A DNA stretch of 64,000 nucleotides, from the NCBI GenBank assembly GCA_951213105.1, contig OX578145.1, positions 118,713,239-118,777,238 on the forward strand. The letters run 5' to 3'. Shown here one piece after another: positions 36,801 through 48,102 of this stretch. Numbering within the stretch: the stretch's first letter is position 1; every line of letters starts with the position of its first letter. This DNA is from Amaurobius ferox. Taxonomy: Eukaryota; Arthropoda; Arachnida; Araneae; Amaurobiidae. The position numbers and the translations under genes were made by a program. The notes under the pieces are model-generated. The model was not told where the DNA came from. It worked only from the letters and a program-made list of their open reading frames with translations, and searched no databases.

Positions 36801-37489
36801 TATTATTTTGTCAAATGGTAGGAAATCGGTGTCGAGTTAAAAAAGAGCGAACTAGAACCACTAACAAAATAAAATATCAGTTCATAGAATAAAAATAGCC
36901 TTTGCAGATTCGAAATAGGAGAAGTCTGTTTTGTTCTCTGCACTTTGTGCACTTTGTTGGTTTGCATCCTCTCCAAGATTGAAATCGTCCGATTACGCAT
37001 TCTCCCCCCCCCCGCTCATGTTGGTGGAAATGTGGCTGTTGTGTTTTGGAACAGATTTCCTTTGAGCGTTCTAAGGCTTCAGATTTCGCTTTAAAATATG
37101 GAGTTTTAAAGACCAGCTCAGTAGACATCGCATTTTATTTTTTATTGACAAATTAAATTAAAATAAATTAGTGTAAAACTAAACTATAAGATGGGCAATA
37201 GGTTGCATGTAGGGATTATAAACAAATGTGATGTGGGCAGCACATGACTTTCCCAACGGAATCAAATTCAATCTCTCTTTCTTACTTTCATTATGCATTA
37301 AATTGAGTTTAATTGCACAAAAGAAACACGGATACTAATTTGAAATGACACTTGAAATGACTGCAGAAATACCCCAAAACTGATATATCTAAAGAACTAT
37401 TAGACGTGGAGTAATTTAGTTGGTCTTATAATTCTTTTCGTCGTCAAAACGTAAAAAACAGCATTTAATTGATACATTTAACTATAGAA
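36801..37489. other. Unassigned sequence
   Basis: C-run at 37004-37013 and an isolated RepA end fragment (GATGTGGGCAGCACATGACT) at about 37231-37250. No gene supported. Confidence 0.4.
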
Positions 37490-38510
37490 GTAGTTTTTTT
37501 TTTAGATTTTGACGATTTTTGCAGGCCATTACGCAAAAAAAAAATTATTATTATTATTATTATGTTTTTTTTTTTTTTTTTTAATTTATTTTTTTTTTTT
37601 ATTATAAATCTTACCAAAATCTAATCAGCACCCGAGTAACCCACATTCAACTATCTGTCAAATTTATGATATTTGGTCAATTATTTTTTCTGCTATAGTA
37701 TACGATTTTTGTGGGTTATTTTGCAAAAAAAAAAGAGGTTCTTTTTTTCCGAATCGTACCAAAATATAATCATCGCAAGTGTAACCCACAAGTGATTTAC
37801 CTATCAAGTTTTATGAAATTTGGTCAATTATATTTTAAAGTGAATAAATAGGCAGACACACACACACACACAGACGTCACACTAAAAATAGTTTTTTTCG
37901 TTTTCTGGGGTGCTCCAAACGTGGTGAATCCGTCGAAAACTCGAGTTTTATTTTCGACATGATTTCAATACTTCCCCTATACATTACCAAGTATTGCAGG
38001 GAAAGTAATAAATAACTTTTTTTTTTCAATTATCTTTTTAACTTTTTACTTTCTCTACAATAATGTATAGCGAAAGTATTGAATCGTGTCTAAAATTGCA
38101 AAGTCAGTCTGTGACGGATCTTCACATTTTGGGACCTCTAGAACACGAAAAAACTATTTTTAACTCGACGTCTGTGTGTGTGTCCACTCTAACTCAAAAA
38201 CTATTTGACCAAATTTCATAAAATTTTATAGATAAGTCACTTGTGGGATACCCTGGTGCTGATTAGATTTTGTTATGGTGCAGGATAAAAGAACCTGCTT
38301 TTTTTTCTTTTCTTTTTTTTTGCGAACAAAAATCGTATTTATCCACTCAAATTAAAAACTAATAAGCCAAATTTCACAAAATTTGGTAGATAAGTCACTT
38401 GTGAGTTACCCTAGTACTGATTAGATTTTGGTACGATTTGTCAAAAAATAACCTACTTTTATTTTGCGAAATGCCCGCAACAGCAACAATCCTCGAAATT
38501 TAATAAAAAC
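37490..38510. repeat. Inverted pair of a second hairpin/microsatellite repeat family
   Basis: The left arm (37500-38007) ends in a (CA)n tract, the block CGTCGAAAACTCGAG and a hairpin. The right arm (38045-38500) begins with a related hairpin (ACTTTCTCTACAATAATG) and carries a short TG tract and the block TAGATAAGTCACTTGTG in inverse order. Block order is the same as RepA but with different sequence. Confidence 0.65.
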
Positions 38511-38544
38511 TTCATCTTCTCAAACGTATCAATTAAATGTTTGT

Positions 38545-38670
38545 TACTTTCCTTATATACATAATGTATAAGGAAAGTATTGTGACGGGGTCGAAAATTC
38601 GAATTCGAGTTTTCGACGGGATAGCACGTTTCAAGCATCCCTGATCACGAATCAAACATTTTTGAAGTGA

Positions 38671-38706
<36 letters not shown>

Positions 38707-39500
38707 TATGTGTGTGTGTGTGTGTGTCAGTGAGTCTGTGGAGACGATAACTGACGAACGCATGGATCGATTCGAACAAAATTTGGAACAAAAATCACAA
38801 TACGTAAACACTGGAAGCCTATTATTTTTATACGCAATCGAATGGTCAGAACCCCCCTAAATTTTCGAGTGAAATTTTAAAAAATTCGTCAAAAAATCAA
38901 AACCGCTAATAAAGTTACGCAAATAGACATTTCTTATGTAGTTTTTCATTAGAAAACGATTTACTTAAATTTTAGAACGCTAACATGAACCGTTCTCGAG
39001 ATATTGCACATTTTTCAAGAAAATTATCAAAAAGTCATATAAAATAAAAAAAAAATATTTCCTATTGAGAAAGATGTTCACTTTTCATATGTAATACCAT
39101 GCGATAAATTGGGTGACATCATTCTCGTGGATCTAGCTCGTTCCATTCATGAAAAAAGATACTTTGAGTAATACTTTTGTATTTGAACGCCAATAGTCAT
39201 TTATCTGCTGTAAGAATAACTTATTTCTCCGTCCATAACACTTGGCGAGATTTTGGCGACGAATTTGGCGGAATGTCGCCAACTTGGCGACATTTTGAAT
39301 TGTTGCCAAATTGACAAAAATCTCGCCAAATGGATAAAAATGACGCTAAATCAATGAAAATGACAACCAATTGTCGAAAATTCAATATCTTGGAAAGCAT
39401 ATAAGTATCTACTAAAAGAATAACATTTTTTTTCCTGTAAAAGTAGTAAATTCATTGCATTATATAAGGAAAGTCATGTGTTGCCCACATCAGATTTTTT
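38545..39500 (-). repeat. RepA copy 8 (reverse)
   Basis: Complete: hairpin 38545-38577, (TG)n 38672-38729, internal blocks, end GCCCACATCAGATTTTTTT. Confidence 0.85.
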
Positions 39501-39833
39501 TATATGTGATTTTTTAATAATGTCCACCCCCATTACTCTATGACTAGCCATTCTCGAACTATTTTAATTTTTTCGCATTTTTGTTATACCGCCTTTGAAA
39601 ATACGCCCCGTTACCAAATGAAAACGAAAATAGAATTAAAAGTGCAAATTCAGGGTAATTTCAAATAATTATGCGTGTTTTCTGTGTAATTTAATGTATT
39701 ATTAAAGAAATAAAGAGAAACTGAATTTGAGTCTCTGGGAAAAATCATTTGCTGCCTATATCAGATTTTTTTATTTCAGATTCAGCAAGTCACATTCCTC
39801 TGAATTCATAATGGAAATATAAACGTCGAACGA

Positions 39834-40172
39834 GCGAGTTAAAATGATAGAATTGGACCGTTCTTTCCAATGCATTTTCCATAAAATGGCGCTAAAATTT
39901 CTTATTATGTTCACTCAATTTCCATTCGAATATTGTTTATAGGCCTTGAATTGTTGCTGGCTTGTTTGTGTGTGCATACATATTCAAAAATCGTTTTCAG
40001 GAATTCCATAGTTTCATCAGCAGAGTGAACTGTAGCTTCATCTTGCTGGAACCATATTCCTGGAGTATTAACCAGCCGTGGCACTACGAAATTTTCATTG
40101 TCCATTGTTTAATCTGTACTTTCACCATTCACTATCATTAATTAACAGTCCAATTCTATCACTTTAACTCGC
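39834..40172 (-). pseudogene. Internally deleted mariner-like element with transposase fragment
   Basis: Inverted ends of 30 bp (39834-39863 and 40143-40172; GCGAGTTAAAATGATAGAAT type) enclose only 339 bp. The minus-strand frame 39911-40105 encodes GIWFQQDEATVHSADETMEF, the box around the second catalytic Asp of mariner/IS630 transposases (usual form WFQQDGATxHTA). The other catalytic residues are absent. It is a transposition-competent-looking end pair around a dead core, possibly mobilised in trans in the past. Confidence 0.75.
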
Positions 40173-41289
40173 CTGTTTGGCGTGTATCTTTCCGATACGA
40201 ATTTTAAGGCATGTAACTCCAAATCTGAAATTAAAAAAAAATTAGATTTAATTAGAAAAAAAGTTATTGGTTTTTATAACCCCTATGCAACTTATGGTCA
40301 CCCCTTGTACTATGTTTTTACGATGCGAATGAAAATAGTTATAAAAGTCATTCATTTAATGTGTAGAATAGGCGAAAAAGTTGTCTATCAAAAAATAAAA
40401 TATATGAATATTTATGAACGAATTTTGCGTCATATATCAATAACTTTTTGCACACATCTTATTTGCATAATTCTCATTAAATTCTAAAAAAAGTCACTCA
40501 GGTCTTCCTATTGTGAAATTGAAAGTGAATGCAGTTCTTCATTCTAGATATAGTTGAACAGTGGTGGGCTGTCCGCCGGGCAATTCCCCGCTGTAGACTG
40601 ACTGATCTAATTTCGTACCACTAGCAGATGTCGAAAATTTCCCTTAGAGTTGTAATGGGTAAGCCGTAACATTGTACTCAATACAATGAGGCATTTCACG
40701 TGCACAGATTTGCATTTAACAGAGTTTCTATATACTGTAACTATCTCTCTCTAGGTCACTCCTGCCAGTGGAAATTAATTTGTAACTATCGGGAGTTGTC
40801 GATGGTTAAGAGAAAATCCTTATCGTATAATATTTCAAGTCTTTTACAATTATAGTATAATATTTCGAGTCTTTTAGAATTATAGTATAATATTTCGAGT
40901 TTTCTCTCGTGTGTTTTGTTAGGTTTGACTGAAACGTAGTTCAAAATATTGCCTTGCTCAGCACTTTTAGGTCACGCCCCCCCCCCCCCCCCCTCATATA
41001 CGACCCGCAAAACCGTTAATGACCCTTGATTTAAAAAAGACTTCCTCGTTACTGAAATTTGGCCCTTACTTTGAAAAAGATTGACTACCACTTCCCACTT
41101 CCTTAGGAAGTTTTTTATATGGTAAACATACCTTCTTTGGCTGCACGGCCAAATTTTGTCCTTGTCGAATGATTTTAAGATCGAACGATTTAACGATTTT
41201 GATGAATTTAAATTACACAAATCCAATAAAGAAAAATATTAATTTAAATAGGAAATACTAATTTTAAAGTAAATTTAAAAAAACAAATT
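40173..41289. other. AT-rich sequence, no gene seen
   Basis: C-run at 40978-40993. The 20-30 bp motif TTATAGTATAATATTTCGAG is repeated around 40825-40900. The frame at 40182-40487 is not recognised. Confidence 0.45.
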
Positions 41290-42571
41290 TATATCTTGAG
41301 TAATATACAAAGTTCCTAGGAAAGTCGCTAACAGCCGCAAAAATGACTTTACCAAAATAAAATGTTAGTATGTTGTTGAGACGGTCTGCGAAACATATGG
41401 GAATGTAAATGAATAATATCACTCAATTAGTTTCGGATTGAACCCTAGTTGAAAAAGTGAAATACATCGAACCCTATGGGACCTAATTTTTCAAACATTT
41501 TTTAAACTAAGTTAAAAATCACAAATTGCTTCGAAAATTTTATAGTTCAATTATCCCATAATATATATGTATAAAAAAATCAGCAAAATATGTTTAGTAG
41601 TTTTTCAAATAAAACTTAAAATAATAATTACACCCATATTATATGAAGAGACCCACTTCAAAATAAAATATAGCATCTATCTTTTTTTTTTCCCAGTGTA
41701 AAAATCATAATTTTTAAAGTTCATTTAAATTTTAATTTAGTGTTGCATTCGTCCTAAATCATCTTTATTTTTGCCTATTTTCTGTGCATCTATATTCTGT
41801 GCCAACCCAATTACAATATTTTTTAATATAAATGATCATCAAACTTTGATTAATTCTACAACGAAGCCTAATTTTAATGGATGCAGAAAGTAAACAAGTG
41901 ATTGTAAGATGAGTTGTACAAAAATTGCTGATTTTTTTCACGCAAAATTATTTAGCTCTGGAGTTTGGAATAAAAGTGATTTCAAGATCTCAAGGGAAAT
42001 TTTCTTGGAGCACCTAGCAAACCCGAAGGTTTTGCGTTAATCACCGATCATATAAAATAACGGTTTGTGAAGAAAAAGAGACTTAAAAAAGAGACTCAAA
42101 TAAAACTTAAAATAATAATTACACCCATATTATATGAAGAGACCCACTTCAAAATAAAATATAGCATCTATCTTTTTTTTTTCCCAGTGTAAAAATCATA
42201 ATTTTTAAAGTTCATTTAAATTTTAATTTAGTGTTGCATTCGTCCTAAATCATCTTTATTTTTGCCTATTTTCTGTGCATCTATATTCTGTGCCAACCCA
42301 ATTACAATATTTTTTAATATAAATGATCATCAAACTTTGATTAATTCTACAACGAAGCCTAATTTTAATGGATGCAGAAAGTAAACAAGTGATTGTAAGA
42401 TGAGTTGTACAAAAATTGCTGATTTTTTTCACGCAAAATTATTTAGCTCTGGAGTTTGGAATAAAAGTGATTTCAAGATCTCAAGGGAAATTTTCTTGGA
42501 GCACCTAGCAAACCCGAAGGTTTTGCGTTAATCACCGATCATATAAAATAACGGTTTGTGAAGAAAAAGAG
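41290..42571 (-). repeat. RepE copy 3 with a 476-bp exact tandem duplication
   Basis: 41605-42080 and 42096-42571 appear identical base for base, separated by 15 bp (ACTTAAAAAAGAGAC). Upstream, 41340-41520 matches the RepE block at 23180-23330. No coding capacity in either unit. Confidence 0.85.
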
Positions 42572-43315
42572 TAGTTAGCATGATAGGGATCCGGTGGGAT
42601 CAGAGCGGTGCACGTAGACAGAATTAGGACAAGTCCCAATAAAGTCGAAACGTGTCGTATAATTTAGAATAAAGACAGTAAAATTTCTCCTGTGATATGA
42701 ATGAAATATTCAGTTCTGTTACATAGAGACGATGTATATTTCGATGACGTCATTTAAATAAAGTTCATTTTTTTCGATGATGTTTTAAGTTTTCAAATAT
42801 AATAAATTATCGTAGTACTGGGATAATTTAAAATATATCATCGCTGAATGTATCGCATTTTAGAGATGTTTAAATAAAATTGCATTTCAGTTAGAAAGTG
42901 TTTCATAATCAATGCTTTATGCATGATTGATCTTTCTTGTATACATTCTCCTCTAGGAGTGCTGTAATCACTTGGGCATGGATCAATCGGTCATGGCTAC
43001 TTTAATATAAGTAGACTTAACGTGTACATCATGTATCATTCTACACAAGGTTATTGGGGATGCATAAGAACTTTTACAAGAACCCTATATATACGAAAGA
43101 CAAAGAAGACACTCCCGTTGCAGTTCCCAGCAACTATAGACCGATCTGCGTTTATATATAACTATATACTGTATGCCTGTATATATGGTTTCTATACTTT
43201 TATCACAAGCGAGAAGCTGCATCTGTCGTATCTCGAGTCTCGGATCCGAAAATGAAAAGAGGACCCGCCCTGACTGGGACCCACTTTTACACAGGTAGTC
43301 CATCTGTGAGTCTTT
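42572..43315. other. Repeat-derived flank of the minisatellite
   Basis: 42840-42935 repeats the 23860-23950 segment, and 42955-43100 repeats RepC-type sequence (GTTATTGGGGATG). The frames at 43022-43303 are not recognisable. Confidence 0.45.
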
Positions 43316-44267
43316 GAATTTTATAACCTAGAACCACCAGAAACCTTAATGTGAGGCCTTTAATTTTATAACCTAGGACTACCAGAAACCTTAATGTATC
43401 ATCTGTGAGGCCTTTAATTTTATAACCTAGGACTACCAGAAACCTTAATGTATCATCTGTGAGGCCTTTAATTTTATAACCTAGGACTACCAGAAACCTT
43501 AATGTATCATCTGTGAGGCCTTTAATTTTATAACCCAGGACTACCAGAAACCTTAATGTATCATCTGTGAGGCCTTTAATTTTATAACCTAGGACTACCA
43601 GAAACCTTAATGTATCATCTGTGAGGCCTTTAATTTTATAACCTAGGACTACCAGAAACCTTAATGTATCATCTGTGAGGCCTTTAATTTTATAACCCAG
43701 GACTACCAGAAACCTTAATGTATCATCTGTGAGGCCTTTAATTTTATAACCCAGGACCACCAGAAACCTTAATGTATCATCTGTGAGGCCTTTAATTTTA
43801 TAACCTAGGACCACCAGAAATCTTAATGTATCATCTGTGAGGCCTTTAATTTTATAACCTAGGACCACCAGAAACCTTAATGTATCATCTGTGCAGCCTT
43901 TAATTTTATAACCTAGGACCACCAGAAACCTTAATGTATCATCTGTGAGGCCTTTAATTTTATAACCTAGGACCACCAGAAACCTTAATGTATCATCTGT
44001 GAGGCCTTTAATTTTATAACCTAGGACTACCAGAAACCTTAATGTATCATCTGTGAGGCCTTTAATTTTATAACCCAGGACTGCCAGAAACCTTAATGTA
44101 TCATCTGTGAGGCCTTTAATTTTATAACCTAGGACCACCAGAAACCTTAATGTATCATCTGTGAGGCCTTTAATTTTATAACCTAGGACTACCAGAAACC
44201 TTAATGTATCATCTGTGAGGCCTTTAATTTTATAACCCAGGACTACCAGAAACCTTAATGTATCATC
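43316..44267 (-). repeat. 54-bp minisatellite, left array (about 17.5 units)
   Basis: Unit in plus orientation: GTGAGGCCTTTAATTTTATA, then ACCTAGGACYACCAGAAACC, then TTAATGTATCATCT. Because 54 is a multiple of three, the minus strand stays open and reads an 18-residue repeat (TDDTLRFLVVLGYKIKGL). One unit lacks 9 bp (about 43350), removing three residues in frame. Variants are mostly single C/T changes. The array stops exactly where the palindromic element begins and resumes in the same orientation at 56536. Confidence 0.95.
44262..44267 (+). repeat. Left target-site duplication ATCATC
   Basis: Last six bases of the left minisatellite unit. The same six bases begin the right array, so the minisatellite phase overlaps by exactly 6 bp across the insertion. 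Confidence 0.8.
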
Positions 44268-44317
44268 AGTAGTTGTGGAAAGGGTGTTCAAGCCCCGCAG
44301 GAGCAGCAGAGCAGCAG

Positions 44318-44489
44318 TGACGTCACGGAGGATGACGTCATGATGACGTCACGTTATCTTATCTGATCTTATCAGATGACGTCATCGCCTTATCTTATCT
44401 AATCTTTTCAGATAAGCTTATCTTATCGGATGACGTCATCGGCTTATCTTATCGGATGACTCACTCGATAAGATTATTGGCTGACGTCA
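44318..44489. promoter_or_regulatory. Left-tip cluster of six TGACGTCA sites with GATAAG motifs
   Basis: Perfect TGACGTCA octamers at 44318, 44333, 44344, 44377, 44431 and 44482, interleaved with many TTATC/GATAA words, several forming short inverted pairs. TGACGTCA is the CRE consensus bound by CREB/ATF bZIP factors. It could equally be a binding site for the element's own recombinase. Confidence 0.75.
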
Positions 44490-44519
44490 TGTACTGAGAC
44501 AGACAGTGAAGAAGACCTT

Positions 44520-44533
44520 GGCGGCCATCTTGG
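44520..44533 (-). promoter_or_regulatory. YY1/Pho-like site, left arm
   Basis: GGCGGCCATCTTGG is the inverse of CCAAGATGGCCGCC, close to the YY1/Pleiohomeotic consensus with AAGATGGC. Mirrored at about 56270-56283. Confidence 0.5.
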
Positions 44534-44597
44534 AAATTTTGGTGGCGCCCTCTATGGACAGATTGGAGAACTGTGTTGGCTAAAAGGAAAGAATTGG

Positions 44598-44673
44598 TTC
44601 TGGACTGAGCTGGATTCGAACTGGGGACCCCTTGCACCGTAGGAGAGTGCTTTAACCACTATACAGTTTGAGA
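44598..44673 (-). repeat. tRNA-like Pol III promoter sequence, left arm
   Basis: On the minus strand, TATAGTGGTTAAAGC resembles box A and AGTTCGAATCC closely matches box B, about 40 nt apart. Acceptor and T-stem pairing is poor, so this is a tRNA relic or SINE head rather than a functional tRNA. Confidence 0.55.
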
Positions 44674-45190
44674 CTTGTTAGCAGATGCTGAATGAATGAT
44701 ATCTTTCCTGCGAAAGGAGTTGGGTACTTAGAATATTTTCTGAACTTCTACGAGGGGATAGTTCGAGTGAATTAAGATTTTAATTCATTTTTAATAAATG
44801 AATAAAATATATTATGAAAAAAAAAATGGAATATAGTCATAATTGAATTTTAATAAGAGGATTATTTTTTTAATGATTGGAACGTGGGTAATTAATTTTA
44901 TTATGGAATGGTTTAGAAAGTACTTGAAGATATTTACGAAAGTTTAGATGACGATGATGGCGCCATCTATTGGCACTTGAATGAAATACATGCGACGAAT
45001 TTTAATAGAATTAATTTCGAGTGAGGTTTTTGTGTTCTTTTAATTCGATAGTCGAACGATGACTTCATAATTTTAGCTTCACACTCATACATGTTTTAAT
45101 GAAGATAATTAATTTTTTTATACATTGACCGTTCATCAGAATTTTAAGGATGGGATGTGTGTTATTGAATTTTATTCATTTGAATAAAAT
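44674..45190. other. AT-rich arm sequence
   Basis: No coding signal. Contains the perfect palindrome GATGGCGCCATC at about 44957-44968, the core of a YY1-like word. Confidence 0.5.
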
Positions 45191-45713
45191 GATTTTTGGG
45201 ATATTTTTGAATGAAGTAATGGGGGATTTCTATAGCGAACTAGCATATCGCATGTTTGATGTTACCACAAGTTGGGAACAGGATTTGACCCTTTTAGAAG
45301 AGGTGTATCAGCCAAGATTTATGTTTCAAAACCCTGCAAGATTTTAGGGATCGGTTATACTACTCGCTGAACACGTTTCGACAATTTTTTCAGCTAACAA
45401 GAATGCATTCATGGAGTTCTACGATGAATTTCCTGATAATATAGTAAAAGTACTATGCACGATTTTTTTTACATCCTTTTAAAATTTTACATGCTACTAA
45501 ACACGAATGGACTATTTTTTTTTTCGGTGGCCCATAAATTTTTCGCAAACTCATTCCTGAAAGAAACGTGATTAATACACATCATTAAAAAAACTTGCTT
45601 TTTAAACTTACCATGACTCTCACAGCTGAAAAACAAAACATACATTAAAAATTATAATACCAGAAACTTGTTAAATAATATACATTGATAGTAACAAATA
45701 TTTATTTTTTAGG

Positions 45714-45759
45714 TTTGAGCCCACCATCCACCCGGTGTCTTTGCACCGCCTCAAACCTT
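45714..45759. ncRNA. Hairpin module 1, left arm
   Basis: GGTTTGAG at one end pairs with CTCAAACC at the other (8 bp). Inside, CGGTG pairs with CACCG. Module 2 preserves the same structure. Transcription is not shown; the call rests on structure conservation. Confidence 0.4.
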
Positions 45760-46014
45760 GTACATTTTTTTTTTTAAATCTTCTTTTAAAGTTCATCATG
45801 ATTTGCTCTTTTAAAATTACAAATATGCAAAATGATTGTAACATTTTTTTTTTTTCTTTAATGTACAATACTTTTAAAAGTTTGTAAATCTTCTTTTCAA
45901 TTTTTTCAGGACTTGTCTATTTTAGTCATGTAAAACAAATATCACATTTTTTTTTTCTTTACATAAAGTCCTTCATAGCAAAATGAATTTGAAAAAAAAA
46001 ATATTTTTTTTTTA

Positions 46015-46060
46015 GGTTTAAGCCCACCATCCACCCGGTGTCTTCGCACCGCCTCAAACC
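46015..46060. ncRNA. Hairpin module 2, left arm
   Basis: Same structure as module 1, but one stem strand reads GGTTTAAG against CTCAAACC. On the opposite strand this becomes GGTTTGAG with CTTAAACC, a G-U instead of a G-C pair, so pairing survives in an RNA made from the minus strand. The loop differs by one base. Confidence 0.4.
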
Positions 46061-46399
46061 TTGTACGTTTTTTTTTTTAATTTTCTTTTCAAATTTTTGA
46101 ATGATGGAATGGGGGATTTCTAACACTCCATAGCGAACTAGCATATCGCATGTTCGGTGTTGCCACAAGTTGGGAACAGGATTTGACCCTTTTAGAAGAG
46201 GTGTGTGTGCGCGTATACCAGCCATGATTCATGTTTCAAAACCCTGCAAGATTTTAATGCTAGGTTATAATACTCACAAAATATGACTCGACCCTTTTTC
46301 AGAATGATTGTGTGTGCCACGCGATTTTTTTTATGACAAGTATCAGAACCTGCTGAATCCGTATCGACTGTTTTTTTAGCTATGAAAATTGGCTGTATT

Positions 46400-48028
46400 G
46401 ATTTCTTTTCAAATATATGGGAAATTCAAGACTTTGCTATATTGAAGGACGTAGTTAAAATGAATAGGTGTACTGAATTATCAGTAAATGGAATAATTGG
46501 GATATATTTTTAAAATGCAGAGTACTGAAAGCTTCACAAGTTAATGTTGTACACAGATGTGACTTGCATATGTATTGTGACATGGATGTTCTTACCAATG
46601 TCTTCTGAAAAGGGAATCCATATTATTTTGAAAAGTATACTAGGCTACTTTAAAGTATCCTCTAAAATGTTATACATTAGAAAAAAAAATGGCGCTAAGA
46701 TACTATTGAGTGAATTTTAAGTGAATAGAGGACTCATGAATTTTAGAGTACTTGGATGATTTCGGTATAAATAGATCGGTTTAATTATGTTAAGTGCGTT
46801 GCTAATTAATTTTTTAAAGCTAAGACACTAATGAGTGAATTTTGTGACAAATTTTCAGTGTTAGGGTTTAAATGATGTTAGCGACAAACATTATATGAAG
46901 AATTGAATGTTTACGGAATACACAGTATGATCATTATTTTTTTTGACGCTGAGATATTAATGAATTTTAATTGAGTTCTAAAAATGAGGTAAATTTAACT
47001 GTAAAGAGTGAAATAGTGTATCTCATCCATGATTTTAACGATATACCGCATTGTATACGATTTAACCATTTTTAAAGTGAGGTATGTAATTTTAGCATCG
47101 AAGTTTAGAATTTAACAAGCTAAGGAACACGAATCGATCATTTTTACAGACATGAGCGTATTTTACTATTTTACCGAATTGTGTGCTTCTTAGCGAATGT
47201 TTGATGAACTAGGAGTTTTTTTTTTAATCTTACACAAGGCCTATGACTCCTTTATCGCTTAAAATTATAGCATTTAATTTAAATTTAGCAAAAATTACTC
47301 GACACATAGTGCATGTTCGAGGAATTAGAAGTATGTGTTTTTTTTTTTTTTTTTTTTCGATATTCGATATTCCAAGAGGTCTAAGACCCTAAAATTTCAT
47401 GAATTTAGTGAATTGTTTGGTTCTTAGCATATGTTTGGGGAACTAAGAATGAATTTTTTAATGTTACATAAGCCGTAAGACTCCTTTAGCGCTTAAAATT
47501 ATGATTTTTTAATAAAATTTGCAAAAATTGCACAATACTTAGTGGATAATTACTGAATAAGAGATATGTTTTTAATGTTACAACAACATCTAAAGCCCTT
47601 AAATCGGTATATTTTTAAAATTGTCATGAATTTTAGGGGAATAGAATATCACTTAACGATTTTTTTTTAAGGACATGCGATTGTCAACATTGAATTTAAA
47701 TGAAAGACTGACCCTCTAGGCCAAGTGTAGTACATTGTAATAATATTAAAATATGAAAGATATGCATTTAACACTTTAAAAGAAACATGTAATAATGAGT
47801 TTTGATATCTTAATAGGAGACATTATTAACATACAAATAGGAATATCATGATCTCGCGGCTGTAGGTGCACCATAAAATCATTCAATTCATAATGAATGT
47901 CCACATTTGAATGTACATATTTAACAACACCTGGAAAATGATAGGGCGAAACTGAGACAAAATTTTACACTTCCTACGAAATAAATCCCAACTTCGTAGA
48001 CTTTTAGGAAACTAGGGCTGAATTTTCA
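46400..48028. repeat. AT-rich degenerate direct repeats, left arm
   Basis: Variants of TTAGCG, GAATTTTAG and CTCCTTTAxCGCTTAAAATT recur. The last is at about 47247 and 47491, a spacing of about 244 bp. No coding capacity. Mirrored at about 52776-54400. Confidence 0.5.
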
Positions 48029-48048
48029 CCTATTCTTAGAGATTGAAA

Positions 48049-48102
48049 GGCCCAGACCACCCGACCAACCCTAAAGCTTACGGTAACTAACTCTGTGGCC
48101 GA
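48049..48102 (-). mobile_element. 54-bp SINE-tail insertion, left arm
   Basis: Flanked by 20-bp direct repeats (48029-48048 and 48103-48122, CCTATTCTTAGAGATTGAAA). Its content (CCCAGACCACCCGACCAACC) is a diverged version of the host SINE tail. The identical insertion in the other arm shows it was present before the arms were copied or homogenised. Confidence 0.75.

Larger units (their letters stand above)
45205..46265. repeat. Duplicated module pair in left arm
   Basis: Modules at about 45205-45360 and 46095-46260 share TGGGGGATTTCTA, then AGCGAACTAGCATATCGCAT, then CAAGTTGGGAACAGGATTTG. They enclose two hairpin modules. The short frames on either strand (65 and 88 codons) are duplicated sequence without recognisable domains. 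Confidence 0.7.

Noticed and set aside
43287..44291. A 334-residue repeat protein starting at 44291
   Set aside because: The apparent start is a TTG inside the palindromic element, and the frame is open only because the 54-bp unit is a multiple of three.
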